A stretch of DNA of 64,000 bases from Ceratothoa steindachneri (taxonomy: Eukaryota; Arthropoda; Malacostraca; Isopoda; Cymothoidae). Positions within the stretch are counted from its first letter, which is position 1, and every line of letters starts with the position of its first letter. The DNA is taken from assembly GCA_963969495.1 (NCBI GenBank), contig OZ018321.1:71896286-71960285 (forward strand), in the 5' to 3' direction. Below the pieces are notes generated by a model that had not been told where the DNA came from, ran no database searches, and saw nothing but the letters and a program-made list of their open reading frames with translations. This document shows positions 1 to 10,929 of this stretch, in pieces. A program made the position numbers and the translations under genes.

Positions 1-3000
1 GCATATTCCTTCAATCGCAGCTTACTCCGCGTCAACTGGGAGGAGCTGCGGAGGCTCGTCTCAGCCCGTTCCCTGTTAGCTATTTTTCTACAGGAGACCA
101 TGTTAAGCGTGTGCCCCCTGCCCACCCTCCCGGGGTATAAGGGTTTTGCAACCCCACCATTAATGGATTGAGGCCTCGCTGGCGGATGCGCGGTTTACAC
201 CCGGCATGATGTCTCCATTCTTCTTTTCACTTTAGATAACTCCTTTCATGCAGTGGCTGTGCAGCTTCACCTGGATAGGAGGTATACTGTTATTTCTGTG
301 TACATTCCACTGTCAGCTGACTTCGAAGGGGGGGACTTCTGCCGCATCGTGGCACGGTTCACGATGCCCCTTCTCTTGCTCGATGATCTGATCGTTAGAC
401 ACTACCTCTAGGGAGACTACTCGATCAACCCCAGCGGTCAGGTCCTTGCCGACCTGATCGACAAGCTTGAGATAGGTGTCCTAAATGTCGATGAGTTTAT
501 GCATCATTGCCCTAGAACAGTTCATTTTCCTGTCACAATCTATCTTTGTTCTCTCTAGATGCACAGCCTGATTTTGGGTGCGGGTAGTCTATAATCTGCA
601 TGGTAGTGATTATTATCTCATTCAAATATCATTTTCTGGAGTGCTGTGCCCTTAGATCCTGCCCTGGTGGTGCTTGCTGCGGTAGTCTGTATTTCAGGAA
701 ATGACTGATTTCTCTGTCTCAGTCAAAAAGTTTAAATCAGTAGATGAGGCAGTTGAGTTCTTCTCCGGTAACTTCATCACCGTCGTCCTAACTAGTATTC
801 CTAGAACGTCTTGCTGTTTTGCACGCCGACAGCTTCCTGGGTAGTCAGCTGAGTCTGAGGCGGCCTACAAACAGAAGCGTTATGCCTATATGTCCTATAA
901 GCACAGCCCAAATGATTTCGCTGTCAATGAATTTTGTTGAACTAGGGCTAGGTTTTATATTTCGAAGCACGCCCGACGCTCTTCTTAGCGGGCATACATG
1001 TCTTCACTTAACGCGAAGACCCCTCTAGCAGCAGAGGTGTGGAAGCGAGTCAAAAGGATTCAGGGCAAGTTCTCGCAGGACCCCTCTTCCCTTCTCCAGG
1101 AAAATTTGACTGCAATCTCGGACCCCGCGTCTGTAACGGAGTCCTACGCGACCGCTTTCTCGGCATTCATTGCGCGTCGCGATGTAGCGGAAGGCCGGCG
1201 ATTAGACTTTTCTCCAGAGGTTTAGAATCTTTCAACGACAGGTTTACTTCGAGTGAGTTGCGTTCCGGTCTCGCTTCGTGCGCGGTCACCGCCCCTGGTC
1301 CGGATGATGTCCCATATGCCATGCTTCGACACCTTTATGAGCAAGGCATGGCCTTTCTATTAGATTTGTTAAACAGGATCTGCGTAGAGGTTATCCTCCC
1401 AGACTCATGGCGAATTGCTACTGTTATCGCTTATTACAACCCTAGGAGATATCACTCTACCCCAGTCAGTTTCTGCCCAATATCTCTAAACTCTTGTGTG
1501 TGCATGTTGATGGAGAAATTGGTAAATGTTAGATTAGTTATTTTCTGAACAGCGGAGGCCACCCATCTTCAGCACAGTGCAGCTTCCGCAAGTTCCACGC
1601 CACAGTTTTTTCGATGGTGAAGGCCTATGATACTGCATGGCGATCCAGTATCATGTAGACTCTTCACACCATGGGGGCGAGTGGATGCCTCTCAATCTTT
1701 ATATCTGAATTTTTGCGAGATCATCGATTCTGCCTACGGGTGGGGAGAGCTCTCTCCGTCCCAATGGAGCATGAAGAAGGGGTCCCTAAGGCAATTGTCC
1801 TCAGTGTTGCACTTTTTGCCCTGAGCATCACCTGGGTTTTGCCTGAAGATATTCTTGTTACGCTCTATGTGGATGACTTTTCAATCTCTTTTGGTGCGGC
1901 CCAGTTGCTCACTCTGGAGTGTTGACTCACAGGCATTGAACCATGTCTCTTGCTATGCTGAGGCACACACAGGCTTCGGTTTTCCTTGGCCAAAACTAAA
2001 GTAGTGCTCTTCTACTGCCATCCATGGCTCCACCCTGACTCCACCCTGACCCAGACTTGTTTCTAAATGGGGTTGGCCTGGAAGTGGTGGACTCGCACTG
2101 TTTCCTTGGTCTTGTATTTGATCGATGCCTCACCTGGGAGGCTCTTATTCGCATGGATATTCTTCGTTCTGTGACCTTCAGCACCTGGGGCGCCGATAAG
2201 GCTTCTGCTTAACTCTTTTATCGATCCTTTTTTCGTTCGAAACTTGACTATGCATGTAGCTGAGCATGTATTGCAGAAAGTGGACTCGATCCACCACACT
2301 GTCCTTCGCCTGGCGCCTTCCGCTCTGTGCCATCGATGCTGGGAAGATGCCACTCACTCTGTGTTGTGCACAATGCATTATTTGCCTACGCGCAAGCCCA
2401 ACGTCTCCCTCAGTTGCCAACAGCTCTCACTGCATCTGCAACTGATTTCGACTGTGTCTATCCCACCAAGAGATGCAAGTCATAGTCTAAACCCTTTGGA
2501 AACTCCTTTGAGAGCTTGATATAGTTTCAGGCCGGTGTCGCCCACCTGGTTCTGCCTATGACACCCCCCATGGACCCACCTTTGGCTATTAGTCACCACA
2601 CCTCTGCTCCCAAAGCTTATACAGTACTCGGAGCACACTTCGTGTCATGCTGGAACCGTGCTAGTGTATATTGAAGGCTCAACATCTCAGAAGCGGTCGG
2701 TTTCCACGCTCTATCCCCTCTGTAGGAATTGACAAGGGAAACTTACCTGCCATTGCGCCGTGACTGTTCCTATGGACCTACCCCCCAATTTCTGTCATCT
2801 CCGAATTGGACACACTTGCGGGACGTACCGCCATTTGATGGCGCGAACCCCTGCGCCTTATTTTGACAACTGCATTGTCCCCCAGACTTCGGCACATTCT
2901 TGTTGAATGTCCCAGTCTAGGTGATCTTTGTGCACATTAGCTATCCCAGTATTGGGAAGAGCGGGCTCACTACTGCTTGTCACTTATACTTGGGACTTGT

Positions 3001-3327
3001 TGTGCACACAGACTTGTGAACTATACTACTTTTCGAGGAGGGTGACCTCCTCTACCTGATTTGACTGTTTTTTGTAGGTTGTATGTTGCTATGCCAGGGG
3101 GAGCTTGGCCAACTCATGACTGCGCTTCCTTCATCTTGCCTTTTTGCTTTTTCTTTTTTATTTGTTGTTTTATAGCCTGTGCTTAGCCTTTGTCTTTCTT
3201 TCTAGCTTTGTTATTTATCTACACATTATTTGTTTTTCAATCTACCCTAGTAGTAGTCTCTATTGCGATTATGGCACCTTCTGCCCCACTAGGCAGTCAC
3301 CTGATGGGTTCTCAAAATTTAAAAAAA
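1..3327 (+). mobile_element. I-group LINE copy 1, ORF2 remnant and 3' UTR, cut by window edge
   Basis: The copy enters at the left edge at the start of the ORF2 endonuclease and runs to a 3' tail near 3327. Pieces in order: endonuclease (FLQETM near 85-105, then the region of the GDLN and SDH motifs, both degraded), RT fingers (open frame 1039-1548, with PDSWRIATV), palm with YVDD at 1866-1877, thumb, a C-terminal Cys-rich segment and a T-rich 3' UTR. Frames shift repeatedly and stops are common. The RNase H domain is mostly deleted: sequence jumps from the first strand (about 2650-2735) to the C-terminal region. The 3' end carries the family motif (CTAGTA...GCACCTTCTGCCC...GGCAGTCACC). It cannot make a working polymerase. 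Confidence 0.85.
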
Positions 3328-5013
3328 ACACCAATTATAATGATGTTTTTATATGCCTTCCCATCTCTACATATCTATTCTACTCTATCCAAGCACCCTG
3401 CTGATTGTGTACTCATATCCACATATCCCAAACACTTAGATGAGTATGCTAAGAAGTCTTGCTCTATACAGGCAAACAAATGTTGAATAGAAAGCTGAGG
3501 GGGAGGGGTATTATGAGCCCTAAGAAGCCTCTATGGGTTTCTAAAGTGAAAGGTAAACAGGTTGTAGTAGCATGGGAATGAGTCGAATTGATATAAATAT
3601 GAACTCTTTTTAATTTATAGTTAGCAAGTAACTAAGATAATCAGAAAGAAAAGATACTGAGGATGGTGCATACAATTTGAAATGATTGTGTAAAAAAAGA
3701 TGATCACTAAGTATATAAATAAAAGGAGCCTTGCCTTATAAAAATATATGATGTAAACTGGCTTAGATTTAAACCTTAGAAGATAAAGGGGCCCAATATA
3801 TAGAGGAATTGTTGGGGTGACTGAGAGTGGTCTATAAAGATATGGTCTTAGGGAAGTGGGAGGAAGTGCAAAGAAGTAGGAATGAGTTTAGAAAGATTTA
3901 TAAAGAATAAGGATAGTAAGGACAGATTTTTGATGTGTGGCAGGATATGTTATGAAAGACCTTCTAGAGTCTGCTCTAATACTGTCAATGTGTCTTGATC
4001 TCACAGGAGTTATATGCAGCATATCCCAATAGAAAGGGTAGTATAATAACCTGGACCTGCAGTAGCTACAAGAATATACAAGGAAAGAGACTGGTTTGAG
4101 ATTCCAAACCACATCATGAAATCGTAAGCCAATTCATATTATTAGTTTATTTTTCACTTAACCCAAGATAAATTACCTAAACTAAGTTAAGCCCTAATTT
4201 CATTATAGATTCTGAGTTCAGGTTTAAATTTGAGGCAAAAATAGCTTAAATTTTCTAGTCCTAGTAGTCAACTTTATAGCTGCCTCCCACTATGGGATCC
4301 AGACTAGTGGCATCCAGAATTCCTGATTTGGGGTTATGAAATGTTGCATGATCACTTATTGGGGTAAACAAAAAACAACTATCCCTTCCCTCCTCCCATA
4401 AGGACCATCCCTGGTGCTTTTGGCCTTGCCAGTAACTGTCATTCTGATCTTGGTGAATTTGATTTTTTGGTTGAGGAATTTCATCTTCAAATAAGGGAGG
4501 GGTGGCACAACTTACCATAATGGATGAAGAGCTGTATTGGCCTCATACCACTTGCATTAGGTTGAACATTGGGCCAGTTGATTGCAAGTCACTGAGGTGG
4601 TTAGTCAAAGTTGATTGAATTCAGTATTTTAAAAATCCCCTTTCATTATTTCTATTATTTCCACATCAAAATAGCATTTAAATATTTGGTATTAATTTGT
4701 GATTATACTCTCTAAGGGTTTGATATGGTTGCCAGAGGAGAGGAAATAATAAAATTCCAGATTAAAAAAAACATCTTTCTTGAATCATAGATGCAATTAT
4801 CTCATTTCTTTTGCTAAGTTGATGCTTATTAAGTTTTGCTAAGTTGATGTTTATTAAGTTTTAACTTTTTCATTTCATTTCTCTCCCAAAACAACAGGAA
4901 AGGTCATCAAAGACGCAAGCTGTGCCCTGATCCAGTTGATGTTGTGTTAGTAAACAAGTCACAAAATCCACATTGTCATCATGGTTAGTAATATAAATTA
5001 TAAGAGATAGTGG
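3328..5013. other. Intronic or intergenic AT-rich DNA, no gene seen
   Basis: I see no conserved protein match, RNA gene or recognisable terminal repeats here. Short open frames (for example 3888-4112 and 4261-4518 on the minus strand) have low-complexity composition and no motif. Confidence 0.5.
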
Positions 5014-5480
5014 TTGCTTATATCCTTTGTGAGGGAGGCTTTTTATGAGGAGTTTGGTACACTAGTAGCGGAGAATAGAGTGACTGATGGAAGTGTGAGT
5101 GAGCAGTATGGGAGACTGAAAGATAACTTTCTAAAAGCCACTGAACAGGTTTGTGGATGGTCAAGAGGTCCACCCAGGCACAAGGCATCTTGGTGGTGGA
5201 ATGAGGAAGTTGAGGCTGCAGTGAAGGAAAAAAAAAGATCATTTATGGCATGGAAGCAGGGTGGGAGTAAGGGAAGTATACTTGGCAGCAAAAAGCAAAA
5301 AGAAAGGCAAGTCGGGAAGTGTATAGAGCTAAGTCACTAAGTCAGAGGCCCCAAAACCTCTTCCTGAGAGCCTCAATGGTTCTGAGGGCAGGAAAAGGGT
5401 GTTTAAACCGGCTAGGCAGATGAAAAAAGAAATAGTGATATAGCGGGTGAACAGTGCATTAAAAATTATGAGGGTAGAGT
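5014..5480 (+). pseudogene. Fragment of another LINE, linker between endonuclease and RT
   Basis: The open frame 5014-5340 encodes a segment with HKASWWWNEEVEAAVKEKKR, the signature of the linker between endonuclease and reverse transcriptase in RTE/BovB-like and CR1-like non-LTR retrotransposons. After a stop, a related stretch continues in shifted frames to about 5480 (RVFKPARQMKKE, then AGEQCIKNYEGRVVV), matching the next part of the same linker. No endonuclease motifs precede it and no RT palm follows, so this is an isolated fragment. Family assignment rests on motif recognition only. It differs from the I-type family that fills the rest of the window. Confidence 0.6.
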
Positions 5481-5897
5481 TGTGGTAGTTTTATATACAA
5501 TCTTTAGTTATGTGGCCCCTGCTTTGTTATGTACATTATATTTTCCCTACTTTTTCGCTCCTCATGTCTTATAATCTCCCTCATTAGGCTATCTCCATTT
5601 CTTTTAATCTGTTACCTTTTTGTCTTCTCAGTTTGACCTTACTACCTGCTTCTTGTAATTCTTAATGTGAATCTTTACCTTTCCCCTTCCGTCTTCCTCA
5701 TTGGTGATTTCTTGTTTTTGAGGCGATCTTTTATACTTTTCTTTTGTATATATACCTCTAATATAATATTATTTCTTGTAGTTCTCCTTGATAAGGAACT
5801 TAATAAAGTTTGAAAGTACTTGGAAACACCATTTCATTTTTTCCTTTGGGACATTGCATTCATTTGCTACCCTCACATGATACTTTGTGAGTTTTTC

Positions 5898-5903
<6 letters not shown>
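5481..5903. other. AT-rich, pyrimidine-rich spacer
   Basis: T- and C-rich sequence leading into a TA microsatellite. No coding or RNA feature is recognised. Confidence 0.5.

Positions 5904-5966
<63 letters not shown>
5904..5966. repeat. (TA)n microsatellite
   Basis: About 63 bp of uninterrupted TA dinucleotides. It abuts exactly the outer end of the left inverted arm of the 5967-8262 retroelement debris, so it marks a breakpoint. Confidence 0.95.
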
Positions 5967-5968
<2 letters not shown>

Positions 5969-6244
5969 TCAAGAGTTTATTCACCTTCACAACCGATTGG
6001 GACTATTCCATAACCTCATCAATCATAGTTGGGGAGTGGCACTATGTGATTATGTGATGCCCGAGAGCAGGTGGTGGTGGACTCCAACATCCAGCTCAGT
6101 GAGGCCGCCTCACATGGCTTAAGGACCCATACGACCATAGTATATCAGCAAAGAAGATATGGACATTGGAGACATCCTGCCCCAATGGACACAAGAGGCA
6201 GAGGAACGGCACGTGGAAGGGATCGTGGCCGCGCGCCGGTTCCT
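5967..6244. repeat. Left arm of ~270-bp inverted repeat
   Basis: Reverse-complementary to 7430-7697 with scattered mismatches. It includes the shared stretches around TGGACTCCAACATCCAGCTC and GAGGCCGCCTCACATGGCTT. It is coding-like but frameshifted. Confidence 0.85.
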
Positions 6245-6878
6245 CTAAGACGTCGGTAGGTCTGGAGATGGTGCATGCACGTAAACCGTGCAGGAAGATG
6301 AATGGGCCTGTTGGATCATACAAGATCAGATACATCGGAAGAATTCTGATCCCTCACTCACCAAGATCTATCGCCAGGTTCTGCACGACTTTTACGGAAC
6401 ATTGGACTCCAGCAACATCAACCTTTTTCATCATCCGACGATGTCTCCTTCCACTCCATAGAAACTCTGGATCGTGACAACCTCTTCGAGAGCGCAGCAA
6501 GACAACCCCATGCTTCTACTCCAGCGAGGAACCGCCCCTTCCCCCTCCATGTGTATTTACAGCAAGTAACCCAGGATAACTTAGAGCAAGTAACACAGGA
6601 TAACATACCGCAAGTAGCACAAGGATTACAGCAAGATAGTCCTACCACCGACTTGGGAGTAGGACCCTTCCTTTACAAGAGATGTGGTTTTTATGAAAAG
6701 TCCTTAACAAAAATTTGATACAAGAAGTGGCCTTTCCTAAAAGGCCATATGAACAAACAAAAGACATGGGAAGGCGGAAAGAGGGAGTGAAGGGTGGGGC
6801 AGGTTCACAGTAGATGTTGTCGCAATCAAGGTCAAAACATCCATGCTGCCTCCTGGCTGGAGCAGTAATACTCGTATA

Positions 6879-6900
6879 TATACCCGCCAGGCGCGCAGCT
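6879..6900 (-). promoter_or_regulatory. TATA-like box in presumed terminal repeat
   Basis: On the minus strand GGCGGGTATATATACGAG sits about 50 bp upstream of the piece duplicated at 8213-8262. Position and sequence suit a promoter within a terminal repeat; this is inference. Confidence 0.35.
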
Positions 6901-6983
6901 CCAGCTCGGCTAGAAGTAGACTTGTTCGTAGAATCTTGAGGCAGCATCTGCCTTGTTCCTGCAGATTTGGACATAGGCGATAT

Positions 6984-7440
6984 TCAGAGAGGCGTACCTG
7001 AAGATTCTTGACAGCCTCTTACTTCTCCAGAGCATGCCGTCAAGATATCCATGGGCATCTTGCCCCTTATGGTATTCCATAAAGCAGGAAGATTATCACA
7101 AAACAACCTTCCTCTTGGAAACGTAAGTAGACCTAGCCACAGGGCTATTGTCTCACTCTTAAATATGTTACCTGTATCAGAAGTATCCACTGGCCATGTC
7201 ACTCCTTTCTTAAGGGAAGTTACCGTAATCTCTGAAGGGGAGGCATCTGTATATATAATTAAAGGATTAGCCTTATGCCTTAACAAGGGAAACCACTTTG
7301 TTGCCAATAATGGAATCAGGGTGGGGGGGAGAAGTCACTGGGATCTGGGTTGGATTGCTGTTTAAAGCATAGTTGAATCCAGAAAAAGGGAAGTCGGATG
7401 AACGGTGCTATAAAGTTGATCAAGCCTGTGAACCAGCGTG
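6984..7440 (-). pseudogene. RT connection and RNase H fragment
   Basis: On the minus strand, FINFIAPFIRLPFFW (just above 7400) resembles the connection segment after the thumb of LTR/DIRS-type reverse transcriptases. It is followed in the open frame 7307-6984 by an RNase H-like core: IIYTDAS (first Asp), a Glu in KSETIALWLGLL and a CDN motif (third acidic residue). The spacing fits the D-E-D arrangement of a short RNase H of a reverse-transcribing element. The palm domain is missing because the right inverted arm starts immediately upstream. It is not related to the I-type RNase H elsewhere in the window, which begins VYTDGSKSQE. Confidence 0.5.
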
Positions 7441-7697
7441 CGACTACGATCCCTTCCGTGTGCCATTCCTCTGCCTCTTGTGCCCATTGGGGCAGGCTGT
7501 CTCCAATGTTCCTAGCTTCTTTGTTGATTCACTATGGTCATATGGGTCCTTAAGCCATGTGAGGCGGCCTCACTGAGCTGGATGTTGGAGTCCACCACCA
7601 CCTGCTCTCGGGCATCACATAGTGCCACTCCCCAACTATGATTGATGATGTTATGGAATAGTCTCAATCAGTGTGAAAGCGAATAAACTCTTGATGA
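7430..7697. repeat. Right arm of ~270-bp inverted repeat
   Basis: Partner of 5967-6244. Outside it, toward 8165, minus-strand reading continues into the ORF1-like frame, which the left copy lacks. Confidence 0.85.
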
Positions 7698-7832
7698 TCT
7701 AGTTGTGATCTGAAGCGGTATAATGTTGTGAGCATGTTGATCTCTTCTACGTCTCTTGTCTTTAAAGACAGCGGTCCAATGTTGTCCTTGAGGTAGGATA
7801 CAACGCTCTCCCACCTGACCGACTTGATTCGA

Positions 7833-8165
7833 TCAATATCTTGATTGGCAGCAGCAGTGGACCCCCGAGTCCACTTGGTGAAGGCCTAGGAGGTGTATCC
7901 CTGTTGATGGGGAAAGCTGTCGGATTTGTTGCCACTTTGTACGGCGGGGGGCGAGCTCTTCTCGAGCTAGGCCTCTAGCTCTTGTTTCTGTGTCACTGTG
8001 ATTGACCCCTTCTGAGGAGCTTCTATCCTGAGTATGGGGCAATCCGGGTGAAAGAAGTTGATATTGTGATGAGCTTTCTTGAGCTGACAAAAAATATCCT
8101 TGCGAGTCTTGAGAATCTTGGTTTTCAATCGGGAGAACTATCTGAGACCTCATTGCCCTACTCAT
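7833..8165 (-). pseudogene. ORF1/gag-like N-terminal frame of the retroelement
   Basis: An ATG at 8165 opens a 110-residue frame, Ser/Gln-rich and then basic (LAPRRTKWQQ). It is frameshifted near 7900, after which coding-like sequence continues in another frame into the right inverted arm. There is no zinc knuckle. I call it gag-like only from position and composition. Confidence 0.35.
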
Positions 8166-8262
8166 GTTGGTGGTCTGAAAGGAGTTCCAACAAAAAGTAA
8201 AGCAAGGAAGAACAGTGCAGGTTCACGGTAGATGTTATCACATTCGAGGTCAAAATGTCCCA

Positions 8263-8400
8263 TGGACATTCTTCATTCCGTGACTTCATCACCTGTGGTG
8301 CTGATAGGGCTAATTACTTGCTTTTCTATCGATCCTTCAGTCTGTTAAAATTTTTTTTTGTTAATCTATCCTAGTATTAGGCTGTAGCATGATTACAGTG
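8263..8400 (+). mobile_element. Deleted I-group LINE fragment
   Basis: About 80 bp match the RT C-terminal region (homologous to ATGGATATTCTCCGTTCCGTG at 49467), then the sequence jumps directly to the family 3' UTR end (CCTAGTATTAGGCTG). RNase H and the C-terminal segment are deleted. Confidence 0.7.
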
Positions 8401-8795
8401 ACTTGAAATCTCTATGTTACGATTGTTCCTGTGGGTGTACCACCTATTCCATGCCTTGTTAGTTTCAGGTTGCCATTTGGTATTCTCCTCCACTTTACTG
8501 TGATGAGTCCATCATTTCTCAGACTTAGGCACATTCTTGTTGAGGGTCCTGCTACAGATTGTTCCTTGTGCTTGGTTGGTTTTCTGTACACCATACTGTG
8601 GAGTATCTCGCTTCTTGGGAGAGGCTGGCCTCCATTTAATTTTACTTGTCTTCCTGGTGTGGTGTGTGTGCTTGTGTGCCAGAGGGAGGTAGACTTCCGA
8701 CACTGTAGCTTTAGTGGGTAGGGGTAGTTTAATAATAGGTTCTAAATTTAGTATTGCAACTTATGCCCTAGCTGCCAGTTGCCAAATAACCCTTA
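8401..8795 (+). mobile_element. 3' end of a second, divergent I-group copy
   Basis: It begins in the C-terminal Cys-rich part of ORF2 (RHILVEGPA near 8530, compare HILVECP in related elements). It runs through a T/G-rich 3' UTR to a tail like CAACTTATGCCCTAGCTGCCAGTTGCC. It abuts the deleted copy at 8263-8400 in the same orientation. Confidence 0.6.
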
Positions 8796-9054
8796 ATGTG
8801 TTCACTGAATGTAAAAGTAGTCAATCTCTAGGGTCACCATTGCTGCAGGGGCCCAGGAAAATAATATACTGCAGATTTAATAACTTGGAGTTCTCATGCA
8901 AAGTTGCCCTCAACTTGTATCCTTGGTTATGGAATGTATGTGTGCACTCAGTGAGAAAGTATTGAGTGCAAGTGAATGAGAGTCTCCTCTCCTCTCATGA
9001 CTAGTAATTGAGTGGGTTGCATAACCATTGACTTGATGTTGAGTTTGGTTTATG

Positions 9055-9432
9055 GCTGTTGGTTGTCCTTTCAACCATTAATAAGACTAGGTATAGGGTG
9101 CCATCTCTTAATATTATTTTACCTGTCTACGCTATACACAAATTGTAACGATAATAAATGAGAGAAACTATAATTACCTTTCCTTTAGTCCATCTGCTCA
9201 ATCCTTAGGATTCTTAACGAATATCCCACAACTCACACATGAAGCTGTTGGTTGTCCTTTCAACCATTAATAAGACTAGGTATAGGGTGCCATCTCTTAA
9301 TATTATTTTACCTGTATACGCTATACACAAATTGTAACGATAATAAATGAGAGAAACTATAATTACCTTTCCTTTAGTCCATCTGCTCAATCCTTAGGAT
9401 TCTTAACGAATATCCCACAACTCACACATGAA
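9055..9432. repeat. 189-bp tandem duplication
   Basis: Two head-to-tail units, 9055-9243 and 9244-9432. I see one substitution (CTGTCTACGC versus CTGTATACGC), which implies a recent duplication. Each unit contains an open stretch on the + strand about 60 codons long. The sequence after the second unit begins a different protein-like stretch. Confidence 0.95.
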
Positions 9433-9473
9433 GCACAAAGAAAAACCCTACCACAATATATATAATCTGCCTA

Positions 9474-9686
9474 GTGCATTTAGCTCTATCCGCATCACCG
9501 GTTATCCACTCCAAATATCTGACCAGACAACCTACTACCGTGAACTTTCAAGAGTTTCCCGCCAACACTGACGTCATTGACTGTGATGTCACAACATTCT
9601 TTCCATTGTATTTACGTGATAGATTACGCTACGCATTATTTGCGATCTTCGTCACTATACAATCTAATATTTTTATACACCTTTGA
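9474..9686 (+). CDS. Unidentified 70-residue ORF after the tandem duplication
   Basis: The frame opens at 9474. Its C-terminal half (CDVTTFFPLYLRDRLRYALF) is rich in hydrophobic and charged residues and looks protein-like. Open protein-like stretches also occur just upstream in other frames (9301-9470 and about 9435-9570). This suggests a longer decayed coding sequence with frameshifts rather than an intact gene. An AATAAA signal follows at 9710-9715. I recognise no family. It could be a remnant of a DNA virus or of a large transposon, or chance. Confidence 0.25.
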   Translation: MHLALSASPVIHSKYLTRQPTTVNFQEFPANTDVIDCDVTTFFPLYLRDRLRYALFAIFVTIQSNIFIHL

Positions 9687-9709
9687 GTATATATATATTG
9701 ATGTATCTT

Positions 9710-9715
9710 AATAAA
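9710..9715 (+). terminator. Candidate polyadenylation signal AATAAA
   Basis: It lies 24 bp after the stop of the 9474-9686 ORF and before a G-rich promoter-like tract, as in a compact gene cluster. Position is the only support. Confidence 0.3.
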
Positions 9716-9759
9716 TGATCCCACACCAAGTAGTAGTTACCACCATAAGATAACTATGG

Positions 9760-9784
9760 GAGGGGGGAGGGGGCTTTAAATACT
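9760..9784 (+). promoter_or_regulatory. G-tract and TTTAAATA box upstream of a small ORF
   Basis: A G-rich run (GGAGGGGGGAGGGGG) is directly followed by CTTTAAATAC at 9774-9783, about 67 bp before the ATG at 9851. The distance is right for a TATA-driven transcript with a short leader. Confidence 0.35.
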
Positions 9785-9850
9785 GAACAACCGGTAGTCT
9801 GCCCACCGATTACCTTCAGGCAGTGGCCAAATTCTAATAACACCATCAGC

Positions 9851-9991
9851 ATGAATACTCTATGGAATTCCTTCAAGGATTGGTTGGTATCTCAGAATGC
9901 TCACTACCTTTTGTTTGAATGTTCTATTCTGGTGGTTTTGGGTGCACTCCTTTTACTATTTAAATTTTTAAGAGGCAGGCCTCCTTCATAA
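9851..9991 (+). CDS. Small single-pass membrane protein ORF (46 residues), unknown family
   Basis: The frame ATG to TAA encodes a polar N-terminus with Trp (residues 5 and 11), a hydrophobic segment at about residues 20-38 rich in Leu/Val, and a short basic tail (FLRGRPPS). One transmembrane helix with positive charges on the C-terminal side is predicted by inspection. It is preceded by a TTTAAATA box and a short leader. It lies in the intron before the first recognised ZCCHC4 exon and does not resemble that protein. Small membrane ORFs like this occur in viruses and in cells; I do not recognise it, and chance remains possible at this length. Confidence 0.3.
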   Translation: MNTLWNSFKDWLVSQNAHYLLFECSILVVLGALLLLFKFLRGRPPS

Positions 9992-10284
9992 TATTTCAAT
10001 ATTTTACGCTAACTTTTTGGGTTACTAGATAAACAATTTTTATTTTTTTGACAGCCTTACCCTGTAGGTGGCTACCTAACCTGCATCTTCAAACTTAAAA
10101 GCTCCTTTTTTTTTATATAGTCTTGTCTATAATACTTTGCACACACTAAGCAAGTTTTTCACTGTTGCACTTAAAAAGCAGACCACCAAAGGTGGTATTT
10201 GATAGAATCCTTGTTCCTTTAATTCCCATATTCCTTTGGATGAAAAGTGATGTAATTCAAAGTCAATACCTTTTTATATTTCAG

Positions 10285-10492
10285 GACCAACGCTTCATTT
10301 CAAAAGAAGAAAACCTACTTTATTTAACTTTGCAAATGATATAACAGATGAGTTTTATGCTTGTGCTGTCTATCGAGACAAAAAAGCATGTGGATTTTTT
10401 ATGCCAGTTGGTAAAGAATCTCCTCCAAATCTGAATGATATCTCAAAAAAGGAAGAGGAGTTCTTTAATTCTCATTGTGAAAAATATGATGA
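10285..10492 (+). CDS. ZCCHC4: ZCCHC4-like methyltransferase, exon with GRF zinc finger
   Basis: Acceptor TTTCAG at 10284, donor GTAAGT at 10493, no stops. The exon enters with two bases completing a Gly codon and reads GPTLHFKRR..., then FYACAVYRDKKACGFF. This matches the GRF-type zinc finger near the N-terminus of ZCCHC4 (human: GPTL..., FYACSACRDRKDCNFF). ZCCHC4 methylates one adenosine of 28S rRNA to m6A in the nucleolus; the GRF finger helps bind RNA. The exon ends two bases into a codon, which the one-base start of the exon at 21206 completes. The preceding exon, expected to carry the CPH part of the finger, was not found in 1-10284. Confidence 0.85.
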
Positions 10493-10929
10493 GTAAGTAT
10501 GAGATATTTAAGTTGTTTTTTTGCTGTTGCTATAAATAGTTGCTCAAAATACCCACTATTTGTTAAAAAATTTAAAATTTCTTTTTGCCAAGTGAACCAT
10601 TCTAAAACTTCCTCTTTGACATATGTACCTCTGTTGCTCTTTTTTCTTTCTAAAACAAATACCCCTTCCCCCCCTCATTTACTACTACATTGCAAACAGG
10701 AAATGTCTCACAAACTTTATCAAGGCCATGTAATACACAAAACCCACAAATCACACATTAAACAATGAGCCATTCTCTCTTCCCTACTCTTCACTCACAA
10801 CATACCACAAACTTAATTACCAATCATCTGCATGTAAACCCATGTAGATGCTACAGCTATCACTGTATAACATTTCTACCACAACCAGAACACTCCACAA
10901 AAATACATTAACACACATAGACAATGGTT
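10493..10929. other. Intron start, no feature recognised
   Basis: AT-rich and C/A-rich sequence. The open frame at 10499-10768 overlaps the donor and has no motif. Confidence 0.5.

Larger units (their letters stand above)
5967..8262 (-). mobile_element. Rearranged retroelement debris with inverted arms (LTR- or DIRS-like)
   Basis: The arm 5967-6244 is inverted relative to 7430-7697, about 270 bp and highly similar. Read on the minus strand, the right side gives a leader (8262-8166), an ORF1-like frame from an ATG at 8165, the right arm, then an RT-connection/RNase H segment (about 7440-6984), then a segment with a TATA-like box. A ~50-bp piece near 8213-8262 recurs in the same orientation at 6793-6842, as terminal repeats would. 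On the plus strand the left arm runs on into a Gln-rich repeat near 6555-6660 (QVTQDN units). The object is therefore one retroelement whose gag half has been duplicated and inverted. No palm domain or integrase/recombinase is visible, so LTR versus DIRS is undecided. Confidence 0.55.

Noticed and set aside
9055..9432. The tandem duplication as a CRISPR array or satellite
   Set aside because: Only two 189-bp units without spacers, in animal DNA; a simple duplication explains it.
1..10284. Search for the first ZCCHC4 exon (expected to end CPH plus one base of Gly)
   Set aside because: No convincing candidate with donor site was seen; it may be upstream of the window.
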